Positions 51,548 through 59,671 of a stretch of 64,000 nt of DNA are shown here, in pieces. Source of the DNA: Cerasicoccus maritimus (lineage in GTDB: Bacteria; Verrucomicrobiota; Verrucomicrobiia; Opitutales; Cerasicoccaceae); the NCBI GenBank assembly GCA_031296935.1, contig JAVDPD010000004.1, forward strand, positions 124,001-188,000, written 5' to 3'. Every line of letters begins with the position of its first letter. Within the stretch, counting starts at the first letter, position 1. Below the pieces are notes generated by a model. That model saw nothing but the letters and a program-made list of their open reading frames with translations. It was not told the origin of the DNA and made no database searches. Made by a program: the position numbers and the translations under genes.

Positions 51548-52321
51548 ATGGCCGAAACATCCACCACACCCGTTGGCGTCGAAGTCAAAAACCTGAGCAA
51601 GAGCTTTGGCCAGCAAGTCGTCATCGAAGACGTCTCGTTCGACGTAAAGCCCGGCGAAATCTTTGTGCTCATGGGGCCCAGCGGCGCGGGCAAATCCGTC
51701 CTGCTGCGCCACCTCGTTAATTTGGAAAAACCGGACGCCGGCCAAGTGCTGATCGACGGCAAAGACGCCGCCGACCCCGCCACACACAAGGCCATCCGCA
51801 CCGCACTGGTGTTCCAGGCCGGCGCGCTCTTCAACTCGATGAGCGTGTTCGACAACCTCGCGTTTTACCCGCGCGAACACCGCCTCTACAACAAGTCCAC
51901 TTTGCGGGACAAAGTAGAGCGCGTGCTCAAGATTCTCCACATCGAAGACACCGCCAAGAAGCTCCCCGCCGAGCTGTCCGGCGGTATGCGCAAGCGCGTG
52001 GCCATCGCCCGGGCACTCGTCATGGAGCCGCAGCTGCTGCTTTACGATGAGCCCACGTCCGAGCTTGACCCGGTCACTGCAGCCAACATTTCCGAGATCA
52101 TCGGCACCTTGAAGGAAGAGTTTTCTGTGACGAGCATAGCGGTCTCCCACGACCGCGACCTCGCCCTCGGCATCGCCGACCGCGTCGGCCTCCTCATGAA
52201 CGGTAAGCTCATCGCCCTGGCGACTCCGGAAGAGCTAGCCGCCTCGACCGACCCGCAAGTCGCCGAGTTCATGTCGCCCAAGATCGACATCCAGGACCCC
52301 CGCTTCAGGAAGATCTCTTAG
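51548..52321 (+). CDS. mlaF: MlaF family lipid ABC transporter ATPase
   Basis: A 257-residue ATP-binding subunit for MlaE. Walker A is MGPSGAGKSVLLRHL, in which Ser-Val instead of Ser-Thr is typical of MlaF; Q-loop VFQAGALFNSMSVFDN; signature LSGGMRKRVAIARAL; Walker B LLLYDEPTSELDPVTA; H-loop SVTSIAVSHDRD. The start at ATG 51548 (MAETSTTPVGVEVKNLSKSF) is chosen over an upstream frame that overlaps the small ORF. It closes the local mla operon; a REP element begins at its stop codon. Confidence 0.93.
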   Translation: MAETSTTPVGVEVKNLSKSFGQQVVIEDVSFDVKPGEIFVLMGPSGAGKSVLLRHLVNLEKPDAGQVLIDGKDAADPATHKAIRTALVFQAGALFNSMSVFDNLAFYPREHRLYNKSTLRDKVERVLKILHIEDTAKKLPAELSGGMRKRVAIARALVMEPQLLLYDEPTSELDPVTAANISEIIGTLKEEFSVTSIAVSHDRDLALGIADRVGLLMNGKLIALATPEELAASTDPQVAEFMSPKIDIQDPRFRKIS

Positions 52322-52326
52322 GCAGC

Positions 52327-52364
52327 GGAGTGGAAAGGTAGGGCGCAGTCTCCAGACAAGCCGC
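52327..52364 (+). repeat. REP flanking the RAYT remnant, left copy
   Basis: A 38-base unit starting GGAGTGGAAAGGTAGGGCGC, identical in reverse complement to 52848-52885. It is enclosed by GGCAGCG (52321-52327) and CGCTGCC (52366-52372), which can pair. Confidence 0.92.
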
Positions 52365-52381
52365 ACGCTGCCTCAAAGCTG

Positions 52382-52829
52382 CTACACTTTCTGTTCAATA
52401 ACATACGGCCAATCTTCTGCTCGATCACACAATCCCTTCGTCACTGGATTGAGACGAATGTACTCTGCCTTCAATTCAAACTCCCTGTCATCACGGATAC
52501 GATGATCGAAAAAACCATCCTACCATTTGATCTGTAGCTGGCGTGCTTGGAATGATTTAAAGCGGGCTATCAGTTGAGCCATCTTTACGCTCGGGCTGAA
52601 TGTAATTAACGCATGCAAATGGTCGGGCATCAGCAAAAAACAAGTGAAGCCACCATTGTCCTTGCTCCTGCAAATTTTTGACAGAGCTCACGATCTGGCT
52701 TGGGCGCTCGCCAATAGTGAGTTGATCAATACTACGTTCCTTGCAGTTGATCGTTATGAAGTAAATTGATCCTGATTGAACCCAGTCAGGCGTCGTGTGG
52801 CTGAGATGCTTGCGTTGAGGCAGGGACAT
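52382..52829 (-). pseudogene. REP-associated tyrosine transposase (RAYT), broken
   Basis: The start MSLPQRKHLSHTTPDWVQSG, then SIYFITINCKERS, is that of Y1-type RAYT transposases. A slip in the A6 run (52635-52640) changes frame; the correct continuation reads LMPDHLHALITFSPS with the HUH pair (DHLH), meets an in-frame stop at 52520-52522 (in place of Gln in KWQDGFF), and goes on FFDHRIRDDREFELKAEYIR with the catalytic Tyr, LNPVTKGLCDRAEDWPYV, to its stop at 52382. One frameshift and one nonsense change make it non-functional unless these are sequencing errors. Flanked by perfect 38-bp REPs in inverted orientation, the expected arrangement. Confidence 0.9.
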
Positions 52830-52847
52830 TTTCCGAGAGGCAATGTG

Positions 52848-52885
52848 GCGGCTTGTCTGGAGACTGCGCCCTACCTTTCCACTCC
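52848..52885 (-). repeat. REP flanking the RAYT remnant, right copy
   Basis: Exact reverse complement of 52327-52364 over 38 bases. Together the two repeats enclose the RAYT gene with 17 bases on one side and 18 on the other. Confidence 0.92.
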
Positions 52886-52902
52886 AACGAGTGAAGCGTA
52901 GG

Positions 52903-53244
52903 CTACACGCCCAGCTTGGCCAGGGCGTCTTCCTCGGAGTCGGCGAGGATGAAAACTTCGTCGAGCTTAGCCAAGCGGAGGGTCTCGGCCACGAGGGGCT
53001 GCACGTTGACTAAGGCCATGCCGCAATCATTGGCCTTGAGGCTTTTGGCCGCGCCAAGCAGCATGCGAATGCCGAGCGATACCACGAAGGTCACTTCGCT
53101 CATGTCCACCATAGTAGGCTTTTGGCGACTGGCGGTAGCGGCAAGGAACTTCAATTCGACGGCGGAGGCGCCGGCGTGGTCCATGCGACCGATCAGGGCG
53201 ATGTGGGAGATTTCATCATCGGCGCGGATAACTTTCAATTCCAT
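52903..53244 (-). CDS. STAS-domain anti-anti-sigma-type protein
   Basis: A 113-residue single STAS domain, like SpoIIAA: MELKVIRADDEISHIALIGR, strand-helix pattern, then MVDMSEVTFVVSLGIRMLLG, in which the Ser of the usual 'D.S.V.F.DS.G...L' motif (VVSLG) is the potential phosphorylation site, and ADSEEDALAKLGV at the end. The usual Asp before the Ser is Val here. Such proteins switch partners under control of a kinase/phosphatase pair; none is nearby. ATG 53244 is preferred over one ten codons upstream. Convergence or divergence with glgC has no functional meaning that I can see. Confidence 0.85.
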   Translation of the reverse strand: MELKVIRADDEISHIALIGRMDHAGASAVELKFLAATASRQKPTMVDMSEVTFVVSLGIRMLLGAAKSLKANDCGMALVNVQPLVAETLRLAKLDEVFILADSEEDALAKLGV

Positions 53245-53397
53245 GGTCGAGGATGCTGGCGACACCGTGAGCATTTCGCAAGCAACGGTTTAAGAAAATG
53301 ACAGTCACGTGAATATCTGCCTTTGTAACAAAAGAGTCTGGATTTTTTTACGACCTTGGCCCACGTTGAAGAAAAACCCACACATACCCGATTCGCC

Positions 53398-54681
53398 ATG
53401 GAACAAAATGTCATTAGCGTCATCATGGGCGGCGGCCGCGGAACCCGGCTCTACCCCCTCACTAAAGAACGTTGCAAGCCGGCAGTCCCGCTTGCGGGTA
53501 AGTATCGACTTGTCGATATCCCGATCAGTAACTGCCTTAATTCCGGCATCAACCGCATTCACCTGCTTTCCCAATTTAACACCGCGTCGCTGCATAACCA
53601 CATCCAGTCGACGTATCAGTTTGACCCGTTTGGCGGCGGTTATGTGGACATCATGTCGGCCGAGCAAACCGACGGCGGCGAAACCTGGTACCAGGGCACT
53701 GCCGACGCCGTGCGCCAGAACCTGCACCACTTTAACGACGGCAAGAACGACCTCTTCCTCATCCTCTCCGGTGACCAGCTCTATCGCATGGACTTCCGGA
53801 AGATCATCGATCACCACAATAAGCTCGGTTCAGACCTGACCATCGCCGCCAAGGCCATGCACAAGTCCGAAGTCACCGGACTCGGCGTCATGCGCGTGGA
53901 CGACGACTACTCCATCCAGGAATTCGTCGAAAAACCGAGCGACCCGGCCGTGATCGAAAGCCTGGTGATCGGCGACAAGCTGCGCTCCACGCTCGATGGG
54001 AATCCCGAGGACGTCGTCCTGGCCTCGATGGGGATTTATGTGTTCTCGGCCCGCGTCATGCGCGAAGCGCTCAATGGCGACGAAACTGACTTCGGTAAGG
54101 AGATCATTCCCGGCCTACTAGGCAAAATCTCGATGAACAGCTACATCTTCGATGACTACTGGGAAGACATCGGAACCGTAGCCGCGTTCTTCGACGCGAA
54201 CCTGGCGCTGACGGACGACGTGCCCCCCTTCAACTTCTTCGAAGACAAAGCGCCGATCTACACCCGCGCTCGTTACTTGCCGGCTACTAAGGTCAACAGC
54301 GCCGAAGTTTCCCGGGCGCTTTTTGGCGGCGGTTGCATCATTTCCAAGGCCAAGGTTCACCACTGCGTAATCGGCGTTCGCTCGATGATTGGCGATGGCT
54401 CGGAGCTGAATGACGTCGTTATGATGGGCGCCGACTGGTACGAGACCGCAGAAAATCGCGAGGAAAACGCCACCCTTCAGCGCCCCAACATGGGTGTTGG
54501 CAAAAACTGTGTCATCAAAAACGCCATCATCGACAAAAATGCCCGCATCGGTGATGACGTCGAGCTCTCCCCCGACGGCAAGCCCGACGGCTGGAGCGAA
54601 GGCGACATGTATGTGCGCGACGGCATCCTGATGGTGATGAAAAACGGCGTCGTGTCCAACGGCACCAAGGTGCGCCCCTAG
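53398..54681 (+). CDS. glgC: Glucose-1-phosphate adenylyltransferase
   Basis: A 427-residue ADP-glucose pyrophosphorylase that makes ADP-glucose for glycogen synthesis. N-terminal nucleotide-binding motif VIMGGGRGTRLYPLTKERCK, then PAVPLAGKYRLVDIPISNCL, and ILSGDQLYRMDF with the catalytic Asp; EFVEKPSDP is the substrate motif. A left-handed beta-helix C-terminus (CIISKAKVHHCVIGVRSMIG) ends in the stretch VMKNGVVSNGTKV. ATG 53398 is used, giving the family start (MEQNVISVIMGGG). Length and motifs are more like the cyanobacterial/plant type than that of E. coli. No other glg gene is adjacent. Confidence 0.96.
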   Translation: MEQNVISVIMGGGRGTRLYPLTKERCKPAVPLAGKYRLVDIPISNCLNSGINRIHLLSQFNTASLHNHIQSTYQFDPFGGGYVDIMSAEQTDGGETWYQGTADAVRQNLHHFNDGKNDLFLILSGDQLYRMDFRKIIDHHNKLGSDLTIAAKAMHKSEVTGLGVMRVDDDYSIQEFVEKPSDPAVIESLVIGDKLRSTLDGNPEDVVLASMGIYVFSARVMREALNGDETDFGKEIIPGLLGKISMNSYIFDDYWEDIGTVAAFFDANLALTDDVPPFNFFEDKAPIYTRARYLPATKVNSAEVSRALFGGGCIISKAKVHHCVIGVRSMIGDGSELNDVVMMGADWYETAENREENATLQRPNMGVGKNCVIKNAIIDKNARIGDDVELSPDGKPDGWSEGDMYVRDGILMVMKNGVVSNGTKVRP

Positions 54682-54693
54682 TTCTTTGCCAGT

Positions 54694-55472
54694 GTGAGCC
54701 TTCCCCTGTTCGTAGTTGACGCCTTTGCGGAAGCTCCGTTTCAGGGGAATCCCGCGGCGGTCTGCCCACTGAATACGTGGCCTGAAGAAGCGATGCTTCA
54801 GGCCATTGCGGCGCAGAATAATCTGTCGGAAACCGCATTTTACGCACCTGAGGGCGAAGATTTTCGCTTACGCTGGTTTACGCCACTGGCCGAAGTGGAC
54901 CTGTGTGGACACGCCACGCTTGCCACTGCGTATGTGATCTTTTGCGAACGACCGGAGCTCAAGCGCGGCATCACCTTCCACACCCGCAGCGGCCCGCTCC
55001 AGGTGACCAGCGAGGGAGACATCATCACGATGGACTTCCCTGCCACGCCAATCCAAAGCACTCATCCGCCACAAGAGCTCGTCGACGCACTCGGGATACG
55101 CCCCATCGAATGCTATACAGGCTGCGATTACCTTGCTATTCTCCCCAACGAATCCGCCCTACGCGAAGTGCGGCCGGACTTTCGCCTGCTTCAGGCTTTG
55201 GATCAACGTGGCGTAATCATCACTGCCCCCGTGAGGAGGCAGATTTCGTTTCCCGCTTTTTTGCGCCAAAATATGGCATCGATGAAGACCCCGTAACTGG
55301 ATCGGCCCACTGCGCGCTGATGCCGTATTGGGCCCGCAAACTGGGCCGCAGCGAGCTGCATGCCCGCCAGCTCTCCACCCGAAGCGGACGGCTTGACTGC
55401 GCCTTGCGAGGCGATCGAGTGTTCATTTCGGGGAACGCACGCTTGTATTTGACCGGCTCAATCCACGTGTAA
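54694..55472 (+). pseudogene. PhzF family isomerase gene with a frameshift
   Basis: The first 178 codons encode a PhzF-type epimerase/isomerase: LFVVDAFAEAPFQGNPAAVC, NLSETAFY with the catalytic Glu, and LRWFTPLAEVDLCGHATLA. At a C5 run (55226-55230) the frame breaks; in the +1 frame the protein goes on REEADFVSRFFAPKYGIDED, PVTGSAHCALMPYWARKLG and RVFISGNARLYLTGSIHV to a stop at 55470, which is the correct C-terminal lobe. Adding one C to the run would restore a normal 258-residue protein, so this is either a recent pseudogene or a homopolymer sequencing error. GTG 54694 starts it, 12 bases after glgC. Confidence 0.85.
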
Positions 55473-55482
55473 GAAGCAGTCG

Positions 55483-55517
55483 CTTTTTACTTTAATCTTT
55501 CTGCTTTAACCGCTTAA
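55483..55517. repeat. Period-7 tract
   Basis: Five consecutive heptamers: CTTTTTA, CTTTAAT, CTTTCTG, CTTTAAC, CGCTTAA. The reverse complement contains GATTAAAGTAAAAAGC, nearly identical to GATTAAAGGAAAAAGC at 33077-33092, which ties both tracts to one family. Confidence 0.75.
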
Positions 55518-55526
55518 CTGACCACT

Positions 55527-55670
55527 ATGTATCCACCATTCGAATTCAACAACCTGCTCGGACCGCTGATGGTCATCGGCGCGTTGGCTACTGCCGTGAA
55601 ACTGCTCATCGTGCTCGCTGTTTATAAGGAGTTCCTCAAGCGCCAGGAAGATTCCTGGAAGAGGGCTTAA
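55527..55670 (+). CDS. 47-residue single-pass membrane protein
   Basis: MYPPFEFNNLLGPLMVIGAL, then ATAVKLLIVLAVYKEFLKRQ and EDSWKRA: a short periplasmic or N-terminal stretch, one membrane helix (residues about 13-33) and a basic cytosolic tail. It ends 15 bases before the next membrane-protein gene in the same direction, so the two are probably co-transcribed. The intact frame, membrane pattern and basic tail after the helix make it a credible small protein. Function unknown. Confidence 0.6.
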   Translation: MYPPFEFNNLLGPLMVIGALATAVKLLIVLAVYKEFLKRQEDSWKRA

Positions 55671-55685
55671 CTTAGCTAGCCTCTC

Positions 55686-56177
55686 ATGACCTCCCGTTCC
55701 ATCTTCGGCGTGCTGGCAGTGATCAGCGGCTTTGTAGGCTTGGTCTGCGGGGTGTCGGAGTGGTTCTTGCAAATCATGATTTTGCCCGAGATTGATTGGG
55801 CAGAGCCATTCATGAGCCTCGCTAACCTCTGCTGGTTGGGGCACATTTTCTTTTTTGGCGTAGGTATTTGCTTCGCTGGCCTAGCCCCCATCTGCGCAGG
55901 TAAAAGCCAACCAGCACCGCCGCCTGTGGTTGCCCAGCCAGCGGTCATCCCACCACCCGTGCCCGCAACCAGACCCGCACAGCCATCTCCCAAGGCAGAA
56001 AGCGAAGACCTCTGGCAAGCCGCAGACGCGCCCTTTCCCAAGCCCGGCAAAATCGAGCATCCCGACGAGGATGAAAACCTTTGGCAGGCGGAATCTGCTC
56101 CATTCCCCAAGGTGGACATTCCAGAGGAAGCCGAGGCCGAGGCGAAAGCTGAAGAGGACGCCCCGCGCAAGGACTAG
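55686..56177 (+). CDS. Two-pass membrane protein with a duplicated C-terminal motif
   Basis: A 163-residue protein with two membrane helices (about 5-28, SIFGVLAVISGFVGLVCGV; about 47-72, LCWLGHIFFFGVGICFAGLAP) and a hydrophilic tail. The tail is Pro-rich, then contains two copies of a motif, DLWQAADAPFPKPGK and NLWQAESAPFPKVDI, and ends with an Ala/Glu-rich stretch. The repeated WQA-x-x-APFPK units may be a peptide ligand for a partner. It follows the 47-residue membrane protein. No family recognised. Confidence 0.7.
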   Translation: MTSRSIFGVLAVISGFVGLVCGVSEWFLQIMILPEIDWAEPFMSLANLCWLGHIFFFGVGICFAGLAPICAGKSQPAPPPVVAQPAVIPPPVPATRPAQPSPKAESEDLWQAADAPFPKPGKIEHPDEDENLWQAESAPFPKVDIPEEAEAEAKAEEDAPRKD

Positions 56178-56301
56178 GGAGCGTTTTTCGCATACTCGCA
56201 GGTTTCCTTATAAAAAATGCGCAAGGCCCTGAAAACCGGTGGGTTAAGCTTGTGTATATCCGGGTTTCCGCATACAGTGTAGGAAACGAAAGGACAACCC
56301 C

Positions 56302-57159
56302 ATGAAGAAGATACTCGCTTGTACCGATGGCTCGGATTACGCCCGCGTCGTCTGCCGCTACGCCGGTTGGCTAGCTGGTAAAACGGGAGCCCGCGTCGAA
56401 GCTCTTTATGTCTCCAGCCTATGGGAGTTTGAGCTGCCCTTCCTGCTCGATCTCGGCGGAAGTCTCGGTGCCTCGCCTTATCAAGGCATGACAGGCGCCC
56501 TCCAGGAAATTGAAGACAAAAAGGCCAAACTCGTCTCCCAAGCCGCCACCCGTGAGCTCATGGATGCCGGTGTCGCCGTGGACGACCTGACCTTCAACCA
56601 CGAAACCGGCCTCCTCGTCGATGCCCTCGACGACTATGAAACCGGCGATAATGCCGCAGACATTCTCGTGCTGGGCAAACGCGGCGAGGGCATGGACCAA
56701 GCCAAAGAACACCTCGGCGGCAACCTCGAGCGTGTGGTTCGCGCCGCACGACAGCCCTGCTTCATCAGTAACCGAGAATTTCGCCCCATCAAAATAGCTG
56801 CCCTAGCATTTGACGGTAGCGCCAGTGCCCAGAAAGCCCTCGATTGGCTAATCGCTGAAACCGAGCTACACGACATCAAACTGCACGTGCTCACCGTGAG
56901 TATGGGGCATGGAGACGAGCAGCTTGCCCGAGCCATGCGCATAGCCGAAAGCCAACTCGAAGATACCAATATCGATGCGGAAATTCACCTGCTTACTGGC
57001 GACGTCGAAGACCAGATTTCCGGCTTTGTCCAGATGAACGGCATCGATCTGCTCATGATGGGCGCCTATGGGCATAGCCGCATCCGCGAGCTGCTCATCG
57101 GCAGCACAACTACGGACCTCATGCGCCGCTGCAAAATCCCGATAATGCTGTTCCGCTAA
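56302..57159 (+). CDS. Tandem-domain universal stress protein
   Basis: A 285-residue protein of two UspA domains. The first (MKKILACTDGSDYARVVCRY, residues 1-150) lacks a clean ATP-binding loop; the second (about 160-285, IAALAFDGSASAQKALDWLI) ends in the ATP-binding motif MMGAYGHSRIRELLIGSTTT, i.e. G-x2-G-x9-G-(S/T). It should bind ATP and be induced under starvation or stress. A good ribosome binding site (AAGGA, 56290-56294) precedes the ATG, and a small inverted repeat GTTTCC/GGAAAC (56264-56287) lies in its leader. Monocistronic. Confidence 0.92.
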   Translation: MKKILACTDGSDYARVVCRYAGWLAGKTGARVEALYVSSLWEFELPFLLDLGGSLGASPYQGMTGALQEIEDKKAKLVSQAATRELMDAGVAVDDLTFNHETGLLVDALDDYETGDNAADILVLGKRGEGMDQAKEHLGGNLERVVRAARQPCFISNREFRPIKIAALAFDGSASAQKALDWLIAETELHDIKLHVLTVSMGHGDEQLARAMRIAESQLEDTNIDAEIHLLTGDVEDQISGFVQMNGIDLLMMGAYGHSRIRELLIGSTTTDLMRRCKIPIMLFR

Positions 57160-57210
57160 ATGCGGCAACAGCAGCCCGGAGAAGAAATAAGAGACGGTTA
57201 AGCCGCCAGC

Positions 57211-57474
57211 TTAGTAGCCGCCCTGAGCGCCTGCGCTCATACCTGCAACCACCGATCCGAGTATGACGAACGGGATCGCAATCAATGACTTCAAAAAGGG
57301 CGATTTGCAGTCATCCCAATACATGATGATGAAGACGAGGCTACAAAAGGGCACGAAGATGTAGCCGAGGCCCCACAAGATGTGGGTTTTGAAGGCGATA
57401 ATCAGCAATTGAATACCGAAAATTAATGCGATGAGGCCACCAATAGCCATCAGAATGAGTGCGACAATTTCCAT
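57211..57474 (-). CDS. Small three-helix membrane protein
   Basis: An 87-residue protein, MEIVALILMAIGGLIALIFG onward, with three hydrophobic segments (about 3-25, 31-50, 60-80) and FKTHILWGLGYIFVPFCSLVF between. It ends in AGMSAGAQGGY. Such short proteins are usually annotated as hypothetical membrane proteins. ATG 57474 is taken; the open frame upstream to 57552 adds a basic stretch without a start of merit. It is AT-richer than most neighbours. 57475-57752 upstream holds nothing I recognise. Confidence 0.7.
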   Translation of the reverse strand: MEIVALILMAIGGLIALIFGIQLLIIAFKTHILWGLGYIFVPFCSLVFIIMYWDDCKSPFLKSLIAIPFVILGSVVAGMSAGAQGGY

Positions 57475-57752
57475 AGCGTGTTTCGAACTGTAGGTTAATA
57501 ATTTGCAGTTAACCCGGATAACCTGTCTCGAGAACCACCTAATGGCAAGCATTAGAATGAAGCGCCAATACAGCGGAAACTGTATGCCTGTTAAAAGATT
57601 TCACTAGTTTCGAATAACTGATTCCGGCGCATACAAAAATCTCTAAGGTATTCCATTCGAGCCAAATACAAGTTATCTGATCGAAGCTATGAAGGCTAAA
57701 AGTGTGCGCGTGATCTTGCCCCACCGTATCTCGCAGAATAACCTACCGTATC

Positions 57753-57989
57753 ATGAAATCATGGCGAAAGGATACAGCGACGCTTGAACCGGAGGCATCT
57801 GAGGACCCTGCTGCATTTAGCATGGCCTTGGTGTTTCTGACCCTCGGCTTTAGCTTAAGCGCTTTCTCCATCGTGTATTGGGAGCTGGGGCAAAGCCTCA
57901 TGCTTACTTCTGGATTGATCGGTATTTCGGTTGGCGGCTGGAAACTCCACCAATACTTAGGCCAAATTGCGGAAGTCGAAGCTCGCTAG
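57753..57989 (+). CDS. Small two-pass membrane protein
   Basis: A 78-residue protein: MKSWRKDTATLEPEASEDPA as hydrophilic start, then membrane helices at about 24-44 (MALVFLTLGFSLSAFSIVYW) and 47-66 (LMLTSGLIGISVGGWKL), with a short acidic tail. No motif recognised. Convergent with the secreted-protein gene at 57999, ten bases away. Intact frame and membrane pattern support a real gene. Confidence 0.6.
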   Translation: MKSWRKDTATLEPEASEDPAAFSMALVFLTLGFSLSAFSIVYWELGQSLMLTSGLIGISVGGWKLHQYLGQIAEVEAR

Positions 57990-57998
57990 CGGCTTTAC

Positions 57999-58670
57999 TT
58001 ACATTTCGATGTAAAGTGGCCCCTGATTTGGCAGTCTGTCCACACTATCGTAGTCGTGCATCGCGCCGATTTGTAGCCCAAATTGATCCAGGTGCTGAGA
58101 GCCGTTCATCTGTAGAAGAAAGGTCAAGGTGCGGTCAGCGTATTGAAGATCTTTCACTACAAAACCATAGCGTTCGGCCAACTCGTTGTGTGTTTTAATG
58201 CGGGCCACCCAAGGCTGACTCGAATCAAAGCCCTGCAGCTTAATGCCGAGATCGATGCCCAACTCGTCAACCTCTGAGCCAGTTGCGGTGTTCATATCTA
58301 AATCCAGTCTGAAGAAAACATTCGACATCGCATCGGCTTCAGCTGAGTTGGGCAAATCGTCGGCAAAATAGATCTGCACCAAGAGATCAGTGGCTGATAT
58401 TGGCCTCAGCATGACATGAGACATGTCAAGGTAACGATACGGCTGAGTGCGTTCGTAATCGCCCCGTGGATCGTGCACAATAACCGCGCCAGTGGAGCTC
58501 TTGTAGGGCTGACCATAACGGGTCGCTCCATACCTACGCTCGCTGGTTGCTGGCTTGGACTTCGGCGGATCCGGCGCAGCGTATCCCGGCGGCGGTGGTA
58601 AATCTGAAGCCGCTGGTAAGCAGACGGCCACGAGGACCCATGTAGAAAACGCGAGTAGAAAATGCTTCAT
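57999..58670 (-). CDS. Secreted protein of unknown function
   Basis: A 223-residue exported protein (signal MKHFLLAFSTWVLVAVCLPAA). The start of the mature part is Pro-rich (DLPPPPGYAAPDPPKSK), the rest is beta-rich, with VMLRPISATDLLVQIYFADD, VFFRLDLDMNTATGSEVDEL and LTFLLQMNGSQHLDQFGLQI, a pattern that recalls carbohydrate- or ligand-binding beta-sandwich domains used to describe 'DUF' secreted proteins. No catalytic motif is visible. Divergent from the membrane protein at 58841. Confidence 0.68.
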   Translation of the reverse strand: MKHFLLAFSTWVLVAVCLPAASDLPPPPGYAAPDPPKSKPATSERRYGATRYGQPYKSSTGAVIVHDPRGDYERTQPYRYLDMSHVMLRPISATDLLVQIYFADDLPNSAEADAMSNVFFRLDLDMNTATGSEVDELGIDLGIKLQGFDSSQPWVARIKTHNELAERYGFVVKDLQYADRTLTFLLQMNGSQHLDQFGLQIGAMHDYDSVDRLPNQGPLYIEM

Positions 58671-58840
58671 GAAAAACGGACATGCGACCGATAATTACTG
58701 GCCAAGCCCTCATCATCACAGCCTGGCACCGCATGTCAACCCCGTGGCAAGGTGGAATGCACGCCAGCTATACGCTATCACGAATTATGTGGAATTACCT
58801 TGGTTATACGCCTCGCATTTGTTTGAATGAAGTCCTCGCC

Positions 58841-59413
58841 ATGAAAACGTTCCGCTTCACCGTGCCACAACCGAGAGCTAGCGCCGCCGAACGCATCAAC
58901 CACCGACGGTATCGTGAGCAACGAAACCTGCCCCCACGTGAGGACAAGCAACCGCGAGAACACAGCCCAGGCGGAACGGCGCTGCTGTTCCTGATCGCCA
59001 GCGTGATGATGTTTCGCCTCGCCAGCTCGACCGCCAGTCAGGTGATCTTTTCCTACGCCATCGTCATGGGGGCTGTGGGTATTTATCACCTGTTCAGCTG
59101 GGTGCGACTCCGCCACCTGCCAAGGAGCAAATGGCCCTCTGACATCCTGCCACCAGAGGTGGCCGAGCTACCGCTCACCACGCTGGACAAGGCGGTGATT
59201 CAATTTGCTCCGGTCGGCGTATTCATAGTCACCTATAAGCTTCTCAGCCTGATCCTGCCGACCGATGGAGCGCTCGGCCTGTTTCGCGACGCGATCATTA
59301 TCTGCGGGGCGTTCGTTGCCACGATGTATTCGTCCAAGCAACTGAGCCGCTACATCAACCGGCAGCACTGGGTGCGGATTTACGGGTCTGAAACGCCAAT
59401 GCCAACAGTCTGA
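58841..59413 (+). CDS. Membrane protein of unknown function
   Basis: A 190-residue protein. Residues 1-45 are hydrophilic and basic (MKTFRFTVPQPRASAAERIN; PPREDKQPREHSPGG); then helices at about 46-66 (ALLFLIASVMMFRLASST), 68-90, 125-145 and 152-172. It ends with a short polar tail. ATG 58841 is preferred; the open frame runs upstream to 58682 without evidence of coding. It precedes the AT-rich region in front of dnaN. Family not recognised. Confidence 0.62.
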   Translation: MKTFRFTVPQPRASAAERINHRRYREQRNLPPREDKQPREHSPGGTALLFLIASVMMFRLASSTASQVIFSYAIVMGAVGIYHLFSWVRLRHLPRSKWPSDILPPEVAELPLTTLDKAVIQFAPVGVFIVTYKLLSLILPTDGALGLFRDAIIICGAFVATMYSSKQLSRYINRQHWVRIYGSETPMPTV

Positions 59414-59435
59414 AACACCCTCGGAACAACTTGCG

Positions 59436-59632
59436 GGTAACTGTGCGGATAATTGGGAATAACCTACGAGTTACCGACATGTTATTACTTGTTCGAGCTT
59501 GCGCTCACAGTTATTCCCGCTCAAACTCTGCCGCAACTTGCTTGAAAACAGCTAGTTACAGTCTTATTACAATCATCGACCGACTATAATAGGGAATAGA
59601 AACTTTTATAAAATATTTTCCTAATAATCTAA
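59436..59632. other. Candidate replication-origin-like region upstream of dnaN
   Basis: Two adjacent, same-direction sites differ from the DnaA box by one base each: TGCGGATAA (59444-59452) and TGGGAATAA (59454-59462), compared with TGTGNATAA. They lie inside an inverted repeat GGTAAC/GTTACC (59436-59474). A weaker TTATTCCCG follows at 59511. Downstream, 59583-59632 is strongly AT-rich, like an unwinding element. dnaN follows at 59672. dnaA is not in the window, so this is only a candidate; a plain promoter region is the alternative. Confidence 0.35.
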
Positions 59633-59671
59633 CGTTGCCAGTAACTCCGAAACCTCCCAGTTTTCTAGCCA

